A DNA stretch of 64,000 bases from NCBI RefSeq assembly GCF_002050515.1, contig NZ_LTAY01000059.1, forward strand, positions 62,001 through 126,000, read 5' to 3'. Position numbers and translations under genes: made by a program. This document shows positions 45,385-53,980 of the stretch, in pieces. Origin of the DNA: Clostridium thermobutyricum DSM 4928 (GTDB taxonomy: Bacteria > Bacillota > Clostridia > Clostridiales > Clostridiaceae). Below the pieces are notes generated by a model, which saw only the letters and a program-made list of their open reading frames with translations, ran no database searches and had not been told where the DNA came from. The first letter of the stretch is position 1; every line of letters starts with the position of its first letter.

Positions 45385-46383
45385 ATGGCTACATCTATTA
45401 AAGACGTTGCTAGAGAGGCTGGAGTTTCAATTGCTACAGTTTCTAGAGTTTTAAATGATATAGACGTTGTAAACGAAGATACTAAAAAGAAAGTATTAGA
45501 TGCAATTAAAAAATTAGGATATAGACCAAATATCGTTGCAAGAAGTTTAAAAACTCAAAGAACAAAAACTATAGGAATTCTTATACCGGACATTTCAAGC
45601 CAGTTTTATCCTGAAATAGTAAGAGGAGCAGAAGATGTTTCAAACATTTATGATTATAATATAATTTTAGGAAACTCAGACTTTGATATTCAAAAAGAAA
45701 AAGAATATTTAAGAGTTTTAAAAGAGAAAATGGTTGACGGAGTTATATATATGAGTAGTTCGCTTCAAGAAGAAATTCTTGATTTAATTAATGAACTAGA
45801 TATAACAACTGTTTTAGTTGAAACTGAAGATAAGAATGGTAAACTACCAAGTGTAACTATTGATAACGTTAAAGCTGGATATGAAGGAACTAAGTATCTT
45901 TTAGATAAAGGTTTCAAAAACATAGCTTTTGTAGGAGCAAAAAAAGATGGGAAAAATGCTTGGAATGATAGATACATAGGATATGAAAAAGCTTTAAAAG
46001 AAGCTAATTTAGAAATAGATAAAGAATTATTATATCTTTCAAACTTAAAAGCTAAAAATGGTGTAACAGCAGTAGAAAGATTTATAGAATCAGGTAAGAA
46101 AATTGATGCTGTAGTTTGTGCTACAGATGAATTAGCAATGGGTGTTATAAATGGATTTAGAAATCACAATATTTCTGTACCAGATGAAGTAAGTGTTTTA
46201 GGATTTAATAATAACTATGTAGGGGAAATATTCTATCCTAAATTAACAACAGTAGCTCAACCAAGTTATGATATGGGATCAGTTGCTATGAGAATGCTTA
46301 TAAAACTTTTAAATAAACAAGAGTTAGAAGAAGCAAACTTTATATTACCTCATACTATAATAGATAGAGAAAGTGTTAAATAG
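45385..46383 (+). CDS. ccpA: LacI-family catabolite control protein
   Basis: 332 aa, the normal CcpA length. The N-terminal LacI helix-turn-helix is TSIKDVAREAGVSIATVSRVLN, with the hinge helix RPNIVARSLKTQRT. The C-terminal periplasmic-binding-like domain carries TIGILIPDISSQFYPEIVRG, VDGVIYM and VCATDELAMGVINGFR, and lacks sugar-operon neighbours, which favours CcpA over a local repressor. CcpA acts with HPr-Ser-P on cre sites. GTAGGAGGTAAATAG precedes the ATG. Monocistronic with its own promoter and terminator. Confidence 0.88.
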   Translation: MATSIKDVAREAGVSIATVSRVLNDIDVVNEDTKKKVLDAIKKLGYRPNIVARSLKTQRTKTIGILIPDISSQFYPEIVRGAEDVSNIYDYNIILGNSDFDIQKEKEYLRVLKEKMVDGVIYMSSSLQEEILDLINELDITTVLVETEDKNGKLPSVTIDNVKAGYEGTKYLLDKGFKNIAFVGAKKDGKNAWNDRYIGYEKALKEANLEIDKELLYLSNLKAKNGVTAVERFIESGKKIDAVVCATDELAMGVINGFRNHNISVPDEVSVLGFNNNYVGEIFYPKLTTVAQPSYDMGSVAMRMLIKLLNKQELEEANFILPHTIIDRESVK

Positions 46384-46390
46384 ATAAAAT

Positions 46391-46425
46391 AAAAGGTATC
46401 AAAAAAATTGATACCTTTTATTTTT
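46391..46425 (+). terminator. Terminator of ccpA
   Basis: AAAAGGTATCAA (46391-46402) pairs with TTGATACCTTTT (46408-46419), followed by a T-rich tract. Confidence 0.8.
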
Positions 46426-46541
46426 TTATTTTATTGGTGAATTAATAATTAATTTTAAATATAAATAATTAAAAAATTTAGAATAAAATATGAATATTTG
46501 TTATAATTAGTATTGGATTTTAAGGAAGAGGGGGATGAGGA

Positions 46542-47921
46542 ATGACAAAAGAAAATAAGCTTGGGAGTGAAAAGGTATCGAAACTTCTTATAAGTTTTTC
46601 TGTTCCAGCTATAATTGGAATGCTAGTTAATACTTTATACAATATAATTGATAGAATGTATATTGGAAATATTGAAGGTGTGGGTAAACTTGCAATAACA
46701 GGAGTAGGTATAACAATGCCTATAATGACAATAATATTAGCATTTGGTATGTTAGTTGGAATAGGAACAGCTGCAAGAATATCTATTTTTTTAGGAAAAG
46801 GAGATAAAGAGACAGCGGAGAAACATATAGGAAATGCCTTTGTTTTAATTATAATTTTTAGTATATTAATAACAATTATAGGATTAGCTTTTCTAGATAA
46901 AATCTTAGTTGTTTTTGGAGCTAGTAGTAGTACTGAGATATATGCTAGACAATATATGCAGATAATATTTGCAGGAACTATTGTAAGTATGTTAAGCTTT
47001 GGCTTAAATCATTCTATAAGAAGTGATGGAAGTCCTAAAATAGCAATGTTATCTATGCTTATAGGGGCTATAATAAATATAATTTTAGACCCAATATTAA
47101 TATTCGTATTTAATTTAGGAGTTAGAGGAGCAGCTATTGCAACAGTAATTTCTCAATTTGTAGCAACTATATGGATATTATATTATTTTACAAAAGGGCA
47201 AAGCGCAATAAAGATTAAAAAAGAAAACTTTAAATTAAAAAAATATATTGTACTTAGTATATTTTCTATAGGAATTAGTCCTTGTAGTATGCAAATAGCA
47301 GCATGTATTGTACAAGTAATAGCAAATAATTCTCTAAAACACTATGGAGGGGATTTAGCAATTGGTGCTATGACTATAGTTCAAAGTATAGGAATGATAT
47401 TCTTAACACCTATATTTGGATTAAATCAAGGGTCACAGCCTATTATAGGATATAATTTTGGTGCTAAAAAGTATAATAGAGTAAAAACAACTGTGTTTTA
47501 TGGAGCTATAACTGCAACTATAATAGTTACAATAGGATGGCTAGTAGTTCAATTAGCACCACAATTACTTATAAAAATATTTAATAATGATCCAGAGCTT
47601 TTAGAAATTGCTAAGAATGGATTAAGAATTTATCTTTTATTTATACCAGTTATAGGCTTACAAATAATAAGCTCTAATTATTTTCAATCAGTTGGAAAAG
47701 CTAAAATATCTATGTTTTTAAGTCTTTTAAGACAAGTTATATTATTAATACCATTTATGATTATATTACCTAGAATATTTGGGTTAAATGGAATATGGAT
47801 GGCTGGAGCTATAAGTGACTTATTATCTGCCATAATAACTTGCTGTATATTTTATAACTCTTTAAAAAAGTTAAATAAAGAAAATGATAATATTCAAAAA
47901 GAGATAGAAGTTAATATTTAA
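46542..47921 (+). CDS. MATE-family multidrug efflux protein
   Basis: 459 aa with about 12 hydrophobic spans in two homologous halves. Typical MATE features: KLLISFSVPAIIGMLVNTLYNIIDRMYIG at the N-terminus, GMLVGIGTAARISIFLGKGD after span 2, and the second-half equivalent PIFGLNQGSQPIIGYNFGAK. MATE proteins export cationic drugs using Na+ or H+ gradients. GGAAGAGGGGGATGAGG precedes the ATG. It is monocistronic, with no adjacent regulator, so the substrate cannot be inferred from context. Confidence 0.92.
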   Translation: MTKENKLGSEKVSKLLISFSVPAIIGMLVNTLYNIIDRMYIGNIEGVGKLAITGVGITMPIMTIILAFGMLVGIGTAARISIFLGKGDKETAEKHIGNAFVLIIIFSILITIIGLAFLDKILVVFGASSSTEIYARQYMQIIFAGTIVSMLSFGLNHSIRSDGSPKIAMLSMLIGAIINIILDPILIFVFNLGVRGAAIATVISQFVATIWILYYFTKGQSAIKIKKENFKLKKYIVLSIFSIGISPCSMQIAACIVQVIANNSLKHYGGDLAIGAMTIVQSIGMIFLTPIFGLNQGSQPIIGYNFGAKKYNRVKTTVFYGAITATIIVTIGWLVVQLAPQLLIKIFNNDPELLEIAKNGLRIYLLFIPVIGLQIISSNYFQSVGKAKISMFLSLLRQVILLIPFMIILPRIFGLNGIWMAGAISDLLSAIITCCIFYNSLKKLNKENDNIQKEIEVNI

Positions 47922-47962
47922 ATTAAAAGTATATTATAAATTTTAAAATTAATAGTTAAATG

Positions 47963-47998
47963 AAGTGGTACTTAAATATATTTAAGTGCCACTTTAAT
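47963..47998 (+). terminator. Terminator of the MATE gene
   Basis: AAGTGGTACTTAAATA pairs with TATTTAAGTGCCACTT (one mismatch), followed by TAATTTTTAATTTT. Confidence 0.75.
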
Positions 47999-48102
47999 TT
48001 TTAATTTTAAAATACTTTATGGAAAATTAAGTAAAATAAAGGGTTTAAGAGAAAATCAAAGAGTTAATATATTAAATTAATTTATTAGCAAATTTTACAG
48101 TT

Positions 48103-48142
48103 TTAACAAATTAATGTAACAGTGTACTATTTAAGTAATACA
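48103..48142 (+). promoter_or_regulatory. Promoter and YtrA-type operator of the GntR-ABC operon
   Basis: TTAACA (48103-48108) and TACTAT (48125-48130), spacer 16. The -10 lies inside an inverted repeat, TGTACTA-TTTAAG-TAATACA (48123-48142 region; one arm mismatch), which resembles operators of YtrA-like GntR regulators. Autorepression is inferred. Confidence 0.55.
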
Positions 48143-48165
48143 GTAATACAAGAGAGGTGATGTAT

Positions 48166-48528
48166 TTGATTAATTTTAATACTAATGAACCTATATATGT
48201 TCAAATAAAGAGGTATTTAGAAAAAAAGATTATATCAGGGGAATATGTTTCAGAGTATAAACTTCTTTCGGTTAGGGAGTTTGCAAGTGAATTAAAAGTT
48301 AATCCAAACACTATACAGAGAGTATATACAGAGTTAGAAGGGGATGGTCTTATTTATACTAAAAGAGGTATTGGGAAGTTTGTTACTGAAGATAAAGGAA
48401 TAATAAATAATTTAAGAGTAAACATTTCAAAAGAAATTATAAAAAAATTTATTAAAGATACAAAGGAATTAGGATTTACAAAGGAAGAGATTATAGAAGC
48501 ATGTAATACGTTTTATGAGGAGGTATAA
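48166..48528 (+). CDS. GntR-family regulator, YtrA subfamily
   Basis: About 120 aa. The winged helix is EPIYVQIKRYLEKKIISGEYVSEYKLLSVREFASELKVNPNTIQRVYTELEGDGLIYTKRG, with only a short C-terminal dimerisation helix, which defines the YtrA subfamily. TTG 48166 is the likeliest start, 6 bases after GAGGTG; an ATG at 48160 and a GTG at 48157 overlap or crowd the site. YtrA regulators usually repress an adjacent ABC transporter operon, here starting 2 bases after the stop codon. Confidence 0.88.
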   Translation: MINFNTNEPIYVQIKRYLEKKIISGEYVSEYKLLSVREFASELKVNPNTIQRVYTELEGDGLIYTKRGIGKFVTEDKGIINNLRVNISKEIIKKFIKDTKELGFTKEEIIEACNTFYEEV

Positions 48529-48529
48529 A

Positions 48530-49228
48530 ATGGAGAATATATTAGAGGTTAATGGCGTAACAAAATCTTTTAGTGGAAAAAGTGTATTAAATAGAATGTC
48601 ATTTAAGTTAGAAGAAGGAAAAGTTCTTGGTATATTAGGTCCGAATGGAAATGGGAAAACAACTATTTTAAATATCATAGCAGGATTGTTACAGCCTGAT
48701 TCAGGTGAAGTAAAAGTAAATGGAATGAATGTGGGAAGAGAAACAAAAGAAGTAGTTTCATTTTTAAGAGAAAATAATCAATTTTATCCTTGGATGAAAA
48801 TTGAAGATTCAATAGGATTTTATAAAGATTTTTTCCCAGATTTTGATGAGAAGAGAGCAAGAGAACTTTTAAAATTCATGAATATAGAAGGGAATAGTAA
48901 ATTAGTATCACTTTCAAAAGGGATGTTAGAAAAAGTATCTTTAAGTTTAGTTTTAGGAAGAAAATCTAAGTTATATATTTTAGATGAACCGATTTCAGGA
49001 GTTGATATTTTATCAAGAGACGAAATAGTAAATGCGTTAATAGAATATATGATAGATGGAGCTTCAATGATTATAACAACGCATTATGTGGGAGAACTTG
49101 AAAAGCTTTTAGATAAAGTAGTTTTTATAAAAGATGGGATTATTGTTGAAAGTGGAGAAGCAGATGATATAAGAGAGAAATATAAAGCATCTATTGAAGG
49201 TGCATATAAAGAAATTTTTAAGAGGTAA
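48530..49228 (+). CDS. ABC transporter ATP-binding protein of the YtrA-type operon
   Basis: 232 aa. Walker A GPNGNGKTT (about 38-46), Q-loop RENNQFYPWMKIE, degenerate signature LSKGMLEKVSLSL, Walker B LYILDEPISGVD, H-loop TTHYVGELE. This YtrB-like form pairs with membrane proteins encoded next. ATG 48530 is chosen because GAGGAGGT (48517-48524 region) lies 5 bases upstream; ATG 48515 overlaps that site. A permease gene follows in 5 bases. Confidence 0.9.
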   Translation: MENILEVNGVTKSFSGKSVLNRMSFKLEEGKVLGILGPNGNGKTTILNIIAGLLQPDSGEVKVNGMNVGRETKEVVSFLRENNQFYPWMKIEDSIGFYKDFFPDFDEKRARELLKFMNIEGNSKLVSLSKGMLEKVSLSLVLGRKSKLYILDEPISGVDILSRDEIVNALIEYMIDGASMIITTHYVGELEKLLDKVVFIKDGIIVESGEADDIREKYKASIEGAYKEIFKR

Positions 49229-49233
49229 AGGGT

Positions 49234-49929
49234 ATGAAGAATATATTTAATATTTTAAAGTATGGTTTTAAAAAAGATAAAGTATGGGATTTAATTGGGT
49301 TTGGGTTATACATAGTTTTTACACTTATAATCACAAGTTTTTTAGGTAGTTTAATAGGAACAGTATTTAGTTTTGTTATATTAATATTTATATTAATAGC
49401 ATCACCTATATATTATTTTTTTCAAGGAACAAGAAGAGTTTCTAGAGAAAGTGCTTTATTATTTTCTACACCAATTAAAGGGTCTGAGTATTTGTTAGCT
49501 AAAGTTTTGCAATATATTATAAAAGTTATCCCATTTTTATTGATATTTTTAATTCAGGTAGTATTAACAATTAAAAACTACTATGGATTTATAGAAATGT
49601 TTGATATTATGCGCCTTATAATATTGATAATTGATACATTTATTTTTGGAATTTTTATATTTGCAGATGGCTTATTTGTATTTATAGGGTTAAAAAAATA
49701 TATAAAAAATTATTTTTTAAATATAGTTGCAACAATAGCTTTAATATTGATTTTTGAGAATATAATTTGGAGTATTTTAGAATTTATTTATAGATTTATA
49801 CCTTTTTATTATATTGAGATTTCAGGAGTTAAAACAGGAATTTTAGATATTATAACTATTTTAGTTATGACTAGTATATATTTTATATTTGCGAAAGACT
49901 CATTAAAAAAAGGCATTGATATAAATTAA
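49234..49929 (+). CDS. ABC-2-like permease of the YtrA-type operon
   Basis: 231 aa, about six hydrophobic spans (first at about residues 20-60 as two close spans, the last at about 205-222) with few charged residues between. The N-terminus MKNIFNILKYGFKKDKVWDL is the basic amphipathic start seen in ABC-2 permeases. It follows the ATPase gene by 5 bases (AAGAGGTAAAGGGT region as ribosome binding site) and precedes a lipoprotein gene by 19 bases. Substrate unknown; relatives respond to cell-wall antibiotics. Confidence 0.8.
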   Translation: MKNIFNILKYGFKKDKVWDLIGFGLYIVFTLIITSFLGSLIGTVFSFVILIFILIASPIYYFFQGTRRVSRESALLFSTPIKGSEYLLAKVLQYIIKVIPFLLIFLIQVVLTIKNYYGFIEMFDIMRLIILIIDTFIFGIFIFADGLFVFIGLKKYIKNYFLNIVATIALILIFENIIWSILEFIYRFIPFYYIEISGVKTGILDIITILVMTSIYFIFAKDSLKKGIDIN

Positions 49930-49948
49930 TAAGGAGAAGAGAGAGGTT

Positions 49949-50854
49949 ATGATAAAAAAAATATTAAGCGTAATTTTTATTGGAATTTTAGCTTTTGGAA
50001 TTACTGGATGTGATGTTAAGTTTGGTTCTATGAATTATGAAGATTATAATATAGAAGATATTGGAGAAATAGTTAACTTATCTAATAAATCTAAAGATAA
50101 AGAAATATCATTAGATTTAAAAGAGGATGCAAAGAATATAAATAGTATAGATATAAAAATGGATTCAGGAAGTATAGAATTTAAAAGTGGAGATGTAAAT
50201 TCAATTGAAGTAATTGCAAAAGGAAATAAAGAATCTATAAAATCAGATATTAAAAATGGAAAACTTATTATTGAAAATAGAGAAAAGAAAATGAGTGATA
50301 TATCTGCAGAAACAGAAATAACTGTTACTATTCCTAAGAATTTCAATAAAGATATTAATGTATCTATAGGTGCAGGAGTAGCAATATTTAAAGATATTTC
50401 TTTAAATAAATTAGATTTATATAATGGTGTAGGGTTAACAGTAATAAATAAAGAAGTAAGTTCAACAGAAATAAATATATCACAAGGTGTTGGTGGAATT
50501 TTTGTTGTGATGAATAAAACGAATAATATAAATATATCTCAGGAAGTTGGGCAAATATTGTTCTACCCTAAAGAAATTAATAACAAAATAGATATTGAGA
50601 ATAAAATAGGAGATTTAAGAATCGGATATCTTAAAGAAAATAATCCTAAAATAAATTATAAAATTAGATTAGGAAAAGAAAATAAATATATAAAACAAGA
50701 TGAAAATGCTTTAGAAAAAGGAGAGATAAAAGCTAGAGTTAATATAGGAAATTTAGAAATTGGAACTATGAGCAAAGAAGAATTTGAAGAAGCAGGTTTT
50801 GTTAATTTTAATATGGACTATATTAAAATGATGAATGAAATATTAGAAGAGTAA
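49949..50854 (+). CDS. DUF4097-like adhesin-repeat lipoprotein
   Basis: 301 aa. Signal peptide with lipobox LAFGITGC (lipidated Cys about 21). The mature protein is a beta-helix-like repeat: SIDIKMDSGSIEFKSGDVNSIEVIAKG, LIIENREKKMS, then IDVSIG/VGLTVINKE/NISQGVGGIFVVMN ladders. This pattern is shared by DUF4097/LiaF-like proteins that decorate membrane-stress operons. AAGGAGAAGAGAGAGG precedes the ATG. As the last gene of the GntR-ABC operon it may act as an external partner of the transporter; no function is shown by motif. Confidence 0.75.
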   Translation: MIKKILSVIFIGILAFGITGCDVKFGSMNYEDYNIEDIGEIVNLSNKSKDKEISLDLKEDAKNINSIDIKMDSGSIEFKSGDVNSIEVIAKGNKESIKSDIKNGKLIIENREKKMSDISAETEITVTIPKNFNKDINVSIGAGVAIFKDISLNKLDLYNGVGLTVINKEVSSTEINISQGVGGIFVVMNKTNNINISQEVGQILFYPKEINNKIDIENKIGDLRIGYLKENNPKINYKIRLGKENKYIKQDENALEKGEIKARVNIGNLEIGTMSKEEFEEAGFVNFNMDYIKMMNEILEE

Positions 50855-50861
50855 GTTTATT

Positions 50862-50912
50862 AAAGAGATGGTGGAAATCATCTCTTTTATTGTAACTGAA
50901 GTTACAATAAAA
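50862..50912 (+). terminator. Terminator of the GntR-ABC-lipoprotein operon
   Basis: AAAGAGATG (50862-50870) pairs with CATCTCTTT (50879-50887), followed by TATTGTAACT. A second small hairpin, TTATTGTAACT/AGTTACAATAA, overlaps the end. Confidence 0.7.
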
Positions 50913-50999
50913 AATATTAAGTAATGATATAATTTAATAGTATTAGTAGAAAATAAATTTTAAGATAGATATTAAGGCGAAAGGGTAAGGTAAAATTAA

Positions 51000-51689
51000 A
51001 TGGAAAATAATAAAATGCCAAATGTACCATTTATGGTTAGTGGAACTCATAGTGGTAATTTACAAAAAGTAAGAGATGGGAGAAGAACATTTGGAATAAC
51101 TCCTCATATACCAGGAGGATTTATTAAAATAGAAGAATTAGAAAGAATAACAGCTGTTGCAAAAAAGTATAATGGTGTTATAAAAATAACTTCAGGACAA
51201 AGATTACTTATCACAAATCTTAAGGGTGAAGATTTACCACAAATATGGGAAGAGCTTCAAATGGAGCCAGCAGTAAAAGGGCAAAATACAGTTAAGAATG
51301 TAGAAATGTGTCCAGCAGGATTTTGTAAAAGATCAAAATATAATACTATAGGAATGGGAATGAAATTATCTAAAAAATATCAATGGATGCCTATGCCTTG
51401 TAGAACTAAAATTGGAGTAGCAGGATGTAGAAATGCTTGTTCAAGTATTTATGCAAAAGATGTTGGAATAATTGCTGATGTAACTGGAATGATGGTTGTT
51501 GCAGGTGGTTCAGCAGGATATAATCCAAGAGTTGCAGATATAATAATCCAAGATGTAAGTGAACAAGAAGCTATGAGAATAGTAGATAATATTTTAGCTT
51601 ATTATAGTGAAAATGCAGAGCCAGGTGAAAAGCTAGGATTTTTTATAGATAGAATTGGATTAGATAAATTTAAAGAAGATGTTTTATAA
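51000..51689 (+). CDS. Small nitrite/sulfite reductase-like hemoprotein-domain protein
   Basis: 229 aa. It corresponds to one ferredoxin-like plus one siroheme-[4Fe-4S] half of the nitrite/sulfite reductase fold: RRTFGITPHIPGGFIKIEELERI, then cysteines MCPAGFCKRS (about 103-108) and CRTKIGVAGCRNACSSIYAKDVGII (about 134-147), the latter matching the C-x3-C siroheme/cluster motif. Full enzymes have two such halves (500-600 aa); stand-alone halves are common in anaerobes and of unclear role. An AAGGGTAAGG stretch precedes the ATG. No siroheme or sulfur genes are adjacent. Confidence 0.82.
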   Translation: MENNKMPNVPFMVSGTHSGNLQKVRDGRRTFGITPHIPGGFIKIEELERITAVAKKYNGVIKITSGQRLLITNLKGEDLPQIWEELQMEPAVKGQNTVKNVEMCPAGFCKRSKYNTIGMGMKLSKKYQWMPMPCRTKIGVAGCRNACSSIYAKDVGIIADVTGMMVVAGGSAGYNPRVADIIIQDVSEQEAMRIVDNILAYYSENAEPGEKLGFFIDRIGLDKFKEDVL

Positions 51690-51698
51690 ATAAAATAA

Positions 51699-51733
51699 CT
51701 AAAGGAACTGTATTAATACAGTTCCTTTTATAA
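51699..51733. terminator. Bidirectional terminator
   Basis: AAAGGAACTGTATT pairs perfectly with AATACAGTTCCTTT, followed by TTAT; it separates converging genes. Confidence 0.8.
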
Positions 51734-51734
51734 A

Positions 51735-51920
51735 TTAAAGTATACCTTCACTTTTTAGTAGATCTTCTAATTTTTGAAGTCTTTCACTTAATGTTATAAA
51801 TTTTTCTTTTAAAGTATCTTTTGATACTCCATCCTCATCAATAACTCTCTCTAAATCTTCAACTGTTTTTAAAGCTTCATCAATATCTTGTTGAGCTAAT
51901 TTAATGTTTGATTCTTTCAT
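51735..51920 (-). CDS. Small coiled-coil protein, uncharacterised
   Basis: 61 aa (MKESNIKLAQQDIDEALKTV...). Strongly helical with heptad-like leucine and valine spacing in ALKTVEDLERVIDE and FITLSERLQKLEDLLKS, so it probably forms a two-helix coiled coil. No cysteines or membrane span. Start chosen at 51920 because GGAG precedes it at a normal distance; the upstream in-frame start at 51941 has none. Monocistronic on the minus strand, ending at a bidirectional terminator. Function unknown. Confidence 0.7.
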   Translation of the reverse strand: MKESNIKLAQQDIDEALKTVEDLERVIDEDGVSKDTLKEKFITLSERLQKLEDLLKSEGIL

Positions 51921-52033
51921 AAGTAAAACTCCTTTATACATTTACATATTGTTTATATATTTAATACTAGCACTAATAAAAGTTAAGTTCAATGAATATA
52001 TTTAATTGTTAGTATTACTTAAATGGAGGATTT

Positions 52034-52609
52034 ATGATTAATTATATTTGGTTTGCAATGATTTTTTTAGGAATAATAGTAGCACTTTTTACTGGAAATG
52101 CAGATAAAGTAACACAAGCTATTGTTGGGGGAAGTGATAGTACTGTTAAATTTGTAATTGGGCTTGTAGGGATAATGTGTTTTTGGTGTGGTGTAATGAA
52201 AGTTGCTGAAAAGAGTGGATTAACAGCTATATTAGCAAAAATATTAAGGCCAATTTTAAAAATTTTATTTAAAGAAGCAGCAAAAGATGAAAAAGCCCTT
52301 GGAGCAATAGTTATGAACTTAACTGCAAATATGTTTGGATTATCAAATGCAGCTACTCCTTTTGGAATAAAAGCTATGGAAGAAATGGATAGACTAAATA
52401 AAGAAAAAGGAACAGCTTCTAATGACATGGCTTTATTTCTGGTCTTAAATGCAGCTTGCATTCAATTGGTTCCAACAACAATACTTTCTATAAGAGCTGC
52501 GGAAGGTTCGGCAAATGCAGGAGCAATAATACTCCCAGCTATAATTTCTACTTCAGTAGCAGCTATTGTTGGGGTAACTTGTTGCAAAATATTACAGAGG
52601 TATTTTTAG
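52034..52609 (+). CDS. spmA: Spore maturation protein A
   Basis: 191 aa, several membrane spans. In Bacillus and Clostridium SpmA and SpmB are needed for full spore-core dehydration and heat resistance. Conserved nucleoside-recognition (Gate) features: MIFLGIIVALFTGNADKVTQAI, GIMCFWCGVMKVAEKSGL and the NMFGLSNAATPFGIKAMEEM motif. TGGAGGATTT precedes the ATG. spmB follows after 12 bases. Confidence 0.93.
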   Translation: MINYIWFAMIFLGIIVALFTGNADKVTQAIVGGSDSTVKFVIGLVGIMCFWCGVMKVAEKSGLTAILAKILRPILKILFKEAAKDEKALGAIVMNLTANMFGLSNAATPFGIKAMEEMDRLNKEKGTASNDMALFLVLNAACIQLVPTTILSIRAAEGSANAGAIILPAIISTSVAAIVGVTCCKILQRYF

Positions 52610-52621
52610 GGGAGGCTTTTT

Positions 52622-53146
52622 ATGTTTGGATATATTACAAAAAGTATAATTCCTATAATAGTTCTTGTTATTTTAGTTTATGGAATGATAAAAGGAAGAA
52701 AAGTTTATGAATGGTTTCTTGAAGGTGCGAAAGATGGAATTAAAGTTTGTTTAAATATATTTCCATGCCTTTTAGCTATGATTATAGCAGTACAAATATT
52801 TAAAAGTGGAAATTTATTAGAACTTTTAAATAAAATTTTATCTCCAATTGCTTCTTTAATTGGATTACCAGAAGAGATTATACCTCTTGTTTTAATAAAA
52901 CCTATTTCAGGAAGCGGAGCAATTGGAATCTTTACTGATATAATAAGAAGTTATGGACCAGATTCTTTTATTGGAAATTTATCTTCTGTAATTATGGGGA
53001 CAACTGAAACTATCTTTTATACAATAACAGTTTATTTTGGGGCTGTTAGAGTAAAAAAAATAAGACATACTCTTTGGAGTGCTGTTTTTGCAGATATGGC
53101 AGCTATTTTTGCAGCTATAACTGTAGTTAAGCTGATGTTAACTTAA
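52622..53146 (+). CDS. spmB: Spore maturation protein B
   Basis: 174 aa, membrane protein with the Gate-domain features of SpmB: VYEWFLEGAKDGIKVCLNIFP near residue 29, a central VLIKPISGSGAIGIFTDIIRSYGPDSFIG and the last spans GTTETIFYTITVYFGAVRVKK. It partners SpmA in spore-core dehydration. Preceded by GGGGAGGC 6 bases before the ATG and co-transcribed with spmA. No sporulation sigma-factor promoter was confidently recognised upstream of the pair. Confidence 0.93.
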   Translation: MFGYITKSIIPIIVLVILVYGMIKGRKVYEWFLEGAKDGIKVCLNIFPCLLAMIIAVQIFKSGNLLELLNKILSPIASLIGLPEEIIPLVLIKPISGSGAIGIFTDIIRSYGPDSFIGNLSSVIMGTTETIFYTITVYFGAVRVKKIRHTLWSAVFADMAAIFAAITVVKLMLT

Positions 53147-53251
53147 TTGATTGTTAATAATTAGTTAAAAGATAAAAGATACCGTTTAATAAAGTTGGGA
53201 ATAATGATAATATATATTGAAATATCACCTTAATTAAAAGGAGTGTAACAT

Positions 53252-53980
53252 ATGATAAAAATTGAAGGGGTTAGTAAAAATTACGGAAGAGGAAATGCTG
53301 TAAGTAATCTAAATATTGAAATAAAAGATGGAGAGATATTTGGTTTATTAGGACCAAATGGAGCAGGAAAAACTACTACAATAAAGATGATTACTGGTAT
53401 AACAGAGCCAACAGAAGGGCGAGTGGAGATTAATGGCTATGATATATGTAAAAATCCATTAGAAGCAAAGCTTCAATTTGGATATGTTCCTGATAGTCCA
53501 GATATGTTTTTAAAATTTACTGGAATGGAATATATAAATTTTATGGCTGATGTTTATAGAGTATCTAAAAAAGATAGAGAAATTAGAATAAAAGAGCTTT
53601 CAAATAAATTTGGAATGGAGAATGCTTTAGGAGATACTATTAAAAGCTATTCTCATGGAATGAGACAAAAGGTTGTTATTATGGGAGTTTTAGTTCATAA
53701 TCCAAAAGCTTGGATTTTAGATGAACCTTTAACAGGATTAGACCCTAAATCTGCTTTTATACTTAAAGGAATGATGAGAGATCATGCAGATATGGGAAAT
53801 GCAGTTCTTTTTTCAACTCATGTATTAGAAGTAGCAGAAAAAGTTTGTGATAGAGTTGGTATTATAAAAAAAGGTGAATTGATTTTTGTTGGAACTTTAG
53901 ATGAGCTTAGAGAAGAATTCAAAGCTGATAGTTCACTTGAAAGAATGTTCTTGGAGATGACAGATGATGAGGAATATTAG
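53252..53980 (+). CDS. ABC transporter ATP-binding protein (ABC-2 exporter)
   Basis: 242 aa. Walker A GPNGAGKTTT (about 36-45), signature SHGMRQKVVIMG, Walker B AWILDEPLTGLD, H-loop FSTHVLEVAEK. This is the CcmA/EcsA-like class partnered by large ABC-2 or EcsB-type permeases. AAAAGGAGTGTAAC precedes the ATG. The end overlaps the permease gene by 17 bases, so the two are translationally coupled. Substrate unknown. Confidence 0.92.
   Translation: MIKIEGVSKNYGRGNAVSNLNIEIKDGEIFGLLGPNGAGKTTTIKMITGITEPTEGRVEINGYDICKNPLEAKLQFGYVPDSPDMFLKFTGMEYINFMADVYRVSKKDREIRIKELSNKFGMENALGDTIKSYSHGMRQKVVIMGVLVHNPKAWILDEPLTGLDPKSAFILKGMMRDHADMGNAVLFSTHVLEVAEKVCDRVGIIKKGELIFVGTLDELREEFKADSSLERMFLEMTDDEEY

Noticed and set aside
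52456-52710. 85-codon plus-strand ORF across the spmA-spmB junction
   Set aside because: It overlaps two well-supported spore genes in another frame, and its Asn/Tyr/Ser-rich composition is not protein-like.
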